This document shows positions 5,149-8,415 of a stretch of 8,415 nucleotides of DNA, piece by piece; position 1 is the stretch's first letter, and every line of letters begins with the position of its first letter. The stretch spans positions 1 through 8,415 of the forward strand of contig WFRT01000148.1 in NCBI GenBank assembly GCA_015486445.1, in the 5' to 3' direction. The position numbers and the translations under genes are program-made. The stretch is from Pseudomonadota bacterium. GTDB taxonomy: Bacteria; Desulfobacterota; Anaeroferrophillalia; Anaeroferrophillales; Tharpellaceae. Below the pieces are notes generated by a model, which worked only from the letters and a program-made list of their open reading frames with translations, searched no databases and was not told where the DNA came from.

Positions 5149-5673
5149 ATGATCTATATCCTCAACTACAAAGGCTTCTCGGCGGTCTCGCGGGCCATCA
5201 AGCTGGCCACCTGGAGCCCCTACAGCCACACCGCCATAGCCGACCACCAGGGGCGGGTGATCGAGGCCTGGCACCAGGGCGGCGTGGTTCGCAGCCCCTC
5301 GCCCTGGAGCCGCCACGAGGAGAAAACCCCGGTTACGGTTTACCGGCTGCCGGGCCTCGACGAGGTCGGCGCCGGCCGCATCTGGCGCCTGACCGCCAGC
5401 CAGGTCGGCAAAAAATACGATTTTCGCGCCCTGTGCGGCTTCGTCCCCGGCCTGCGCTGGCTCTGGAAGGATGATCCCAATAAATGGTTCTGCTCCCACC
5501 TGACCGCCCACGCCTGCAAACTCGGCCGCCGCCCGCTCTTTTCCTGGACCACCCCGCTCTATAAAATTTCCCCCGGCCTGATCCACTACTCGCCGGCCCT
5601 CTCCCCCTTGGGCGAAGTCCTGGATTTCGCCGAGTTCAAAAAACTGATCACCCTCGCCGCCACAAACCAATAA
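5149..5673 (+). CDS. YiiX/C92-type permuted NlpC/P60 hydrolase-like protein
   Basis: This 174-aa protein has PYSHTAIADHQGRVIEAW (24-41) with H27 and E39, and later NKWFCSHLTAHACKLG (111-126) with C115. An early Ser-His pair and a later W-F-C-S, with His first and Cys second, is the permuted NlpC/P60 layout of the YiiX/YebB-like and Peptidase_C92 families, which act on amide or lipid-linked bonds. Catalysis is inferred. There is no signal peptide. The ATG has no convincing Shine-Dalgarno, and in-frame codons back to TAG 5116-5118 offer no other start, so the call rests on the protein motif. It is the last gene of the + operon and runs toward the attachment region. Confidence 0.85.
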   Translation: MIYILNYKGFSAVSRAIKLATWSPYSHTAIADHQGRVIEAWHQGGVVRSPSPWSRHEEKTPVTVYRLPGLDEVGAGRIWRLTASQVGKKYDFRALCGFVPGLRWLWKDDPNKWFCSHLTAHACKLGRRPLFSWTTPLYKISPGLIHYSPALSPLGEVLDFAEFKKLITLAATNQ

Positions 5674-5686
5674 GTAAAAATACCTA

Positions 5687-5703
5687 GTCAACAAATGGTC
5701 AAC
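5687..5703 (+). repeat. Two direct GTCAAC motifs, candidate integrase arm sites
   Basis: GTCAAC occurs at 5687-5692 and 5698-5703, 11 bp apart or about one helical turn. The first reads TAGTCAAC. The same octamer recurs at 5862-5869 on the far side of the tRNA-like core. Direct short repeats flanking the core are typical arm-type binding sites for tyrosine recombinases. This is a pattern call only. Confidence 0.4.
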
Positions 5704-5714
5704 CAAAAACAAAA

Positions 5715-5743
5715 AGCCCTTAGCGAAAACTCCGCTAAGGGCT
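5715..5743 (-). terminator. Strong intrinsic terminator, best in the - direction
   Basis: AGCCCTTAGCG (5715-5725) pairs with CGCTAAGGGCT (5733-5743), an 11-bp perfect stem with a 7-nt loop. On the - strand the stem is followed by a T-rich run (complement of AAAAACAAAAA, 5704-5714), the classic intrinsic form. On the + strand only a weak T-containing stretch follows, so it may work bidirectionally but favours -. It lies 9 bp past the CCA end of the tRNA-like segment, so after integration it would terminate the restored tRNA gene. It also lies between the convergent + operon and the - strand integrase. Confidence 0.88.
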
Positions 5744-5752
5744 TGATATTAT

Positions 5753-5799
5753 TGGTGGGCCATCGGGGAATCGAACCCAGAACCTACTGATTAAGAGTA
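5753..5799 (-). other. attP core: 3' half of a tRNA-Lys(CUU)
   Basis: Read on the - strand, this segment runs from a C-U-C-U-U-A-A anticodon loop (anticodon CUU at 5793-5795) through a TCAGT stem and the T arm with GTTCGATTC, to a GGCCC acceptor strand and CCA. No 5' half follows on the 5' side, where the DNA becomes AT-rich. Tyrosine-integrase phages often carry the 3' part of a tRNA gene as their attachment site, so that integration restores an intact tRNA. The crossover would lie near the anticodon loop. The T stem shows one mismatch (T50 against C64), so the copy has drifted slightly or the host tRNA differs. As a tRNA gene on its own it is non-functional. Confidence 0.8.
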
Positions 5800-5851
5800 A
5801 TTTTATTCATCTTATAAGTACATATTTTTATTCTAGTTTTCTGTTTTTAGT

Positions 5852-5869
5852 GTTGACGTAATAGTCAAC
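5852..5869. repeat. GTTGAC...GTCAAC inverted repeat next to integrase gene end
   Basis: GTTGAC (5852-5857) and GTCAAC (5864-5869) are inverted around GTAATA. The motif also occurs twice on the other side of the core. It may be an arm-type integrase site or a regulator site near attP. It lies 13 bp beyond the integrase stop. Confidence 0.4.
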
Positions 5870-5882
5870 GCCGCTCCGCTGG

Positions 5883-6938
5883 TCAGGCCTGTTTTTTAAG
5901 ATATTCCTCGCGCTGGTGGGTAATCTCGCGCCGCCTGACCTGGCTGACGTGCGTGTAGATCTCGGTGGTGCCAATCGCGGCATGGCCGAGTTCGGTCTGC
6001 ACCGCGCGCAGGTCGCCGGTCGCCTCCAGGGTGAAGGTGGCAAAAGCGTGGCGCAACAGGTGCGGCGTGATTTTGACCCCCACATCGCGGCTGGCCCGGG
6101 CCCAGAGAAGTTTTAAGCTTCCCCAGGGGCGGCCGGTTTTCTCGTTGATAAAAATCCAGCCGGTTGGCCGGCAGCCGGCGGCCTCACGGTAGGGCGCCAG
6201 CAGGCCCCGGCAGCGCCGCGAGAGAAACGCCGTGCGCTGCCGCCCGCCCTTGCCGGTGATCAGGATTACCCCGTTTTCCCAGTTGACATCTTCCCAGCGC
6301 AGGTTGGCCGCCTCGGACCAGCGCAGGCCGGAGTCGTAGAGCAGCCCGGCCAAGGCCTGTTTGCGCGGGTCGCCCAGGGCGGAGATGAAACGCTCAATCT
6401 CGGCCGGCGTCGGGATCTGCGGTAGCGGCCGCCGGGTTTTGAGTTTGGGAATCTTGAAGGGCAGTGGGTAGCAATAATCCTGGTTGACCATCCAGCTGAT
6501 AATCCCACTCAAATAAGTCAACTCCTTGTTTATCGACCCCGGCTTGAGCTCCCCCAGGCGCCGGCCGTTGCTGGCTACCCGCCCGGCCGCTTTGCGCTTC
6601 GTGATGTAATCCTCGAGCAGCTGCCGGCTGATCCGGTTGACCGGATAATGGCCGAAGTGGGGCTGGAGTTTTTTTAAGACCAGCTCGATGTCGGCCACCG
6701 TGCGCGGGGCCCGGTGGTTGCGCAGCCAGGTGAGATATTCGGGCAGGATCTGGTTGATCGTCGGGTTTTTCAGCGGCCCCCTGGAGTAGCGCCGGCGCAG
6801 ATCCTGCTCGAGCAGCTCGGCCGCCGCCCGGGGCCCGGAGAAAACCAACCGCTGCCGCTTGCGCTCGGAGTCGTAATAATCGATCTGCCATTTGCCGGGG
6901 ATCTCGACCCCGCCGCGCTTGTAAGGGCGAACCGCCAC
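5883..6938 (-). CDS. int: Tyrosine recombinase phage integrase
   Basis: This 351-aa protein catalyses site-specific recombination between attP and the host tRNA gene. It has an N-terminal arm-binding part (1-60), a SAM-like core-binding domain (about 61-160, KNPTINQILPEYLTWLRNH) and a catalytic domain with the full set of conserved residues: R206 in SGLRWSEA, K230 in GKGGRQR, H293 and R296 in HLLRH, H319 in LGHAAIGTTEIYTHV, and nucleophile Y328. The start is GTG at 6936-6938, only 2 bp after the upstream gene's stop, so the two are co-transcribed. Its stop abuts the attachment region, the usual arrangement in temperate phages. No excisionase was recognised in the window. Confidence 0.95.
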   Translation of the reverse strand: MAVRPYKRGGVEIPGKWQIDYYDSERKRQRLVFSGPRAAAELLEQDLRRRYSRGPLKNPTINQILPEYLTWLRNHRAPRTVADIELVLKKLQPHFGHYPVNRISRQLLEDYITKRKAAGRVASNGRRLGELKPGSINKELTYLSGIISWMVNQDYCYPLPFKIPKLKTRRPLPQIPTPAEIERFISALGDPRKQALAGLLYDSGLRWSEAANLRWEDVNWENGVILITGKGGRQRTAFLSRRCRGLLAPYREAAGCRPTGWIFINEKTGRPWGSLKLLWARASRDVGVKITPHLLRHAFATFTLEATGDLRAVQTELGHAAIGTTEIYTHVSQVRRREITHQREEYLKKQA

Positions 6939-6940
6939 GG

Positions 6941-7708
6941 TTACCGCCCCTCGTTTTGCGCGGTTGCGGCTGTTGCCGCCGCCAGTGTCACCCTGGAGAG
7001 ATCAGTGCGCAGCAGCAGGCCCGGGCCGAGGTCGGCGAGCTTGCGATCCCAGGCCCGCACCCGCCAGCCGCCCGCCGCCGCGCCGATGATCTTAAATCGG
7101 CCACCGCCGGTAAGAACCCCGTCCACCAACCCGCCATCGGCGCCGGCCTCCGGCGAATACAACGGCAAGACCTGCCCCGGCGGGGAGTCGCATAAACGAT
7201 AAACCCCGCCCGGCTTAAGCTCAACCGCCGGCCGGTGATGGGGGCGGGGCTGAGGCTGAAGTTTGTTTTTTTTGTTTTGCAACTCGCTTGACCATGGGCC
7301 AATATAATCATTAAATTTTATCCTGCCGTAAGAGTCACAGGGCCATACCGCCCACCCCTGCCCCAGCTCAACCTCAGCTTGGGTACGGTAAATAACCAAT
7401 AGCCCACCGGGGCCGGTTTTATCTCTATAAAAATCAACAAGCTGGCGCGCTTCTGCCCTGGTGAGATCAGGTTTATCGGCACAAACCGCAACCTTGAACC
7501 GCCCAAAAGACGGCGGGACTTCTTCGATAGATAAGACCCGGCAAGGTAGTGGTGGTCGGCGGGGTTGCGCCGGGGGCTCGTCTTTATGATCTGCCAGGGT
7601 TGCAACGACAGCCACAGCCAAGAGAACAAGAAGCAGGGGTGACAGTCGGCTCGCCGGCCGCTTGACGATTATGATCTTCTCCGCTTTATATTGTTTATCA
7701 GCGGCCAT
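6941..7708 (-). CDS. Membrane-anchored protein of unknown function between integrase and repressor
   Basis: This 255-aa protein has a basic N-terminus and one TM helix (about 22-39, LSPLLLVLLAVAVVATLA), followed by a Pro-rich stretch and an extracytoplasmic part. Residues 56-140 form one domain with cysteines C56, C76 and C124. Residues 165-240 look like a small beta barrel (VELKPGGVYRLCD to WRVRAWDRKLADLG), possibly SH3b-like. No catalytic motif is recognised. AAGGGA precedes the ATG. The stop is 2 bp before the integrase start, so the two form an operon. The place between int and cI is where temperate phages often carry lysogenic-conversion or superinfection-exclusion genes. That role is inference from position and topology. 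Confidence 0.75.
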   Translation of the reverse strand: MAADKQYKAEKIIIVKRPASRLSPLLLVLLAVAVVATLADHKDEPPAQPRRPPLPCRVLSIEEVPPSFGRFKVAVCADKPDLTRAEARQLVDFYRDKTGPGGLLVIYRTQAEVELGQGWAVWPCDSYGRIKFNDYIGPWSSELQNKKNKLQPQPRPHHRPAVELKPGGVYRLCDSPPGQVLPLYSPEAGADGGLVDGVLTGGGRFKIIGAAAGGWRVRAWDRKLADLGPGLLLRTDLSRVTLAAATAATAQNEGR

Positions 7709-7778
7709 TTCCCTTTTCCACTCCCTACATCAAAGATAAATAAACTATATTATCGACAACTTGAATCAGCGCCGGCCT

Positions 7779-7817
7779 CCCTGTCCTGGTGATTAAGACC
7801 CGGGGTTTTGGACAGGG
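7779..7817. repeat. Inverted repeat downstream of the repressor gene
   Basis: CCCTGTCC (7779-7786) pairs with GGACAGGG (7810-7817) around 23 nt. It lies just past the repressor stop on the - strand and before the membrane-protein gene. No T-run follows it in the - direction. It may be a processing stem, a weak terminator or a regulator site. Confidence 0.3.
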
Positions 7818-7834
7818 CCATGGGCCGGGCCGCG

Positions 7835-8290
7835 CTACCCTGAGTCCGGGTCGGCCGCAATCGGCGCCCGGCGCCGTTCCTCGCGCAACTTACGGTAAAA
7901 TTCCTTAATTTTCAGATCCAGCAGCTCGGCATATTGGCTGTCCGACAATAATATTTCCTCCGCCTGCTCCAGGCGAAACTCCACCCTCTCGAAAAGCAAA
8001 GCCCCATCCGGCCGCGCCTGGTAATTAGCTCTAACCCCGTCCCGAACTTCGTTTGTTTGTTTCGGGCGAGACGGCCCTAAATCGTTTCCCGTATCCCCCG
8101 ACACCAGCCATTCATAACTGCACCCTGTTTTTGCCGCGACTAATTTTATTTGAGCCTTTGGTATTTTCCCTCGGTGATTCCACGTTCTAATTGTGCTCTG
8201 GCTGACATCCATTACCTCGGCCAACTCTGAATAATTTTCGACCCCGAGAGTTGACATTACGCGAGCAAGGGTGTCGCAAATTTGTTTCAT
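7835..8290 (-). CDS. CI-like phage repressor, short form
   Basis: I start at ATG 8288-8290 (MKQICDTL), 151 aa, because AAGGA lies 11 nt upstream. An alternative ATG at 8318-8320 would add MKRLSRIKLH and sits inside the operator-like repeat. Residues 6-63 form a helix-turn-helix domain of the Bac_CI repressor type: NYSELAEVMDVSQSTIRTWNHRGKIPKAQIKLVAAKTGCSYEWLVSG. It binds operators to keep lysogeny. The rest (about 64-151) is a polar linker followed by a charged helix (RVEFRLEQAEEILLSDSQY) that could oligomerise. There is no S24 Ser-Lys autoproteolysis domain, so induction would not use the lambda RecA route. It is divergent from a probable rightward early gene and upstream of the int operon. 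Confidence 0.88.
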   Translation of the reverse strand: MKQICDTLARVMSTLGVENYSELAEVMDVSQSTIRTWNHRGKIPKAQIKLVAAKTGCSYEWLVSGDTGNDLGPSRPKQTNEVRDGVRANYQARPDGALLFERVEFRLEQAEEILLSDSQYAELLDLKIKEFYRKLREERRRAPIAADPDSG

Positions 8291-8304
8291 ATGTAATTTT
8301 ATCC

Positions 8305-8333
8305 TTGACAAACGTTTCATTTGAAACTAATGG
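8305..8333 (+). promoter_or_regulatory. Rightward promoter element with operator-like inverted repeat
   Basis: TTGACA at 8305-8310 is a consensus -35 on the + strand. With 17-bp spacing the -10 would be TAATGG (8328-8333), which is poor. GTTTCATTTGAAAC (8314-8327) has arms GTTTCA and TGAAAC and would fill the promoter spacer, exactly where a repressor could block it. AAACGTTT (8310-8317) is a second overlapping palindrome. CI binding is inferred. Confidence 0.45.
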
Positions 8334-8377
8334 TAATAAAATATGCAACGGTAAACACTATTAAACATAACAGACAA

Positions 8378-8393
8378 CTTGAGAATTATCAAG
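8378..8393. repeat. CTTGA/TCAAG inverted repeat before rightward gene
   Basis: CTTGA (8378-8382) and TCAAG (8389-8393) are inverted around 6 nt just ahead of a probable start codon. It may be a second operator or chance, as the arms are short. Confidence 0.2.
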
Positions 8394-8401
8394 GAATGGC
8401 A

Positions 8402-8415
8402 ATGGACCCCATATG
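8402..8415 (+). CDS. Start of a rightward early gene (partial, Cro position)
   Basis: ATG at 8402 follows AAGGA (8391-8395) by 6 nt. Only four codons (MDPI) and two further bases are visible before the window ends. Its place, divergent from the repressor, is where cro or an early regulator sits. The product cannot be judged. Confidence 0.35.

Noticed and set aside
5753..5799. Functional tRNA gene
   Set aside because: The 5' half (acceptor 5' strand, D arm) is absent, and one T-stem pair is mismatched. It is a 3' half only.
6714..7202. + strand frame over the integrase and membrane gene
   Set aside because: It crosses two supported - strand genes, has no ribosome site or recognisable domain, and is Arg/Pro-rich.
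1..8415. CRISPR array
   Set aside because: No regularly spaced direct repeats are seen. The only repeats are short inverted repeats and GTCAAC motifs.

Overview
The window looks like part of a temperate tailed-phage genome from a GC-rich host. I infer a Gram-negative host, possibly a deltaproteobacterium-like one, from codon and GC character and from the secreted and lipoprotein genes. Nothing here fixes the taxon. Two gene blocks converge on an AT-rich intergenic region at about 5674-5882. That region holds a tRNA 3' half, a strong hairpin terminator and short repeated sites, which is the expected look of a phage attachment site.

Left block (1-5673, all + strand, tightly packed with several ATGA overlaps). 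The left edge is the end of a repeat or C-type-lectin/FGE-like reading frame, ending in an SNANSNIGFRPAL-type sequence. It is followed by a GC-rich inverted repeat and then a reverse transcriptase with the hallmarks of diversity-generating retroelements (DGRs): YMDD, and IGNLTSQ in place of the usual QGxxxSP. Next come a tail-fibre-assembly-like protein and a small orphan ORF. After those is a mixed envelope/lysis set: a lipoprotein with a Cys-His-Asp transglutaminase-like core, a cupin, a one-TM protein, an M15 zinc peptidase endolysin, an unknown protein with a Pro-rich linker, and a 67-aa protein resembling the Acb2/Tad1 hairpin family. The block ends with a 47-aa membrane peptide, a secreted Ig/Fn3-like protein and a YiiX/C92-type NlpC/P60 relative.

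Middle (5674-5882). An 11-bp perfect hairpin terminator sits 9 bp beyond the CCA end of a 47-nt segment matching the 3' half (anticodon loop to CCA) of a tRNA-Lys(CUU), read on the - strand. GTCAAC motifs flank it on both sides. The 5' half of the tRNA is absent, and phage-type genes lie on both sides. This fits attP of a circular or unintegrated phage genome better than a chromosomal prophage border.

Right block (5883-8320, - strand). A tyrosine recombinase integrase begins 2 bp after a membrane-anchored protein of unknown function, and a short CI-like repressor lies upstream of both. The last 95 bases carry an operator-like inverted repeat, a rightward TTGACA element and probably the first codons of a rightward early gene.

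Read together, the phage would integrate into a tRNA-Lys gene, keep lysogeny with a repressor that lacks an autoproteolysis domain, and diversify a receptor-binding or surface protein by mutagenic retrohoming. It also carries a compact lysis/cargo cassette that may include a counter-defence protein.
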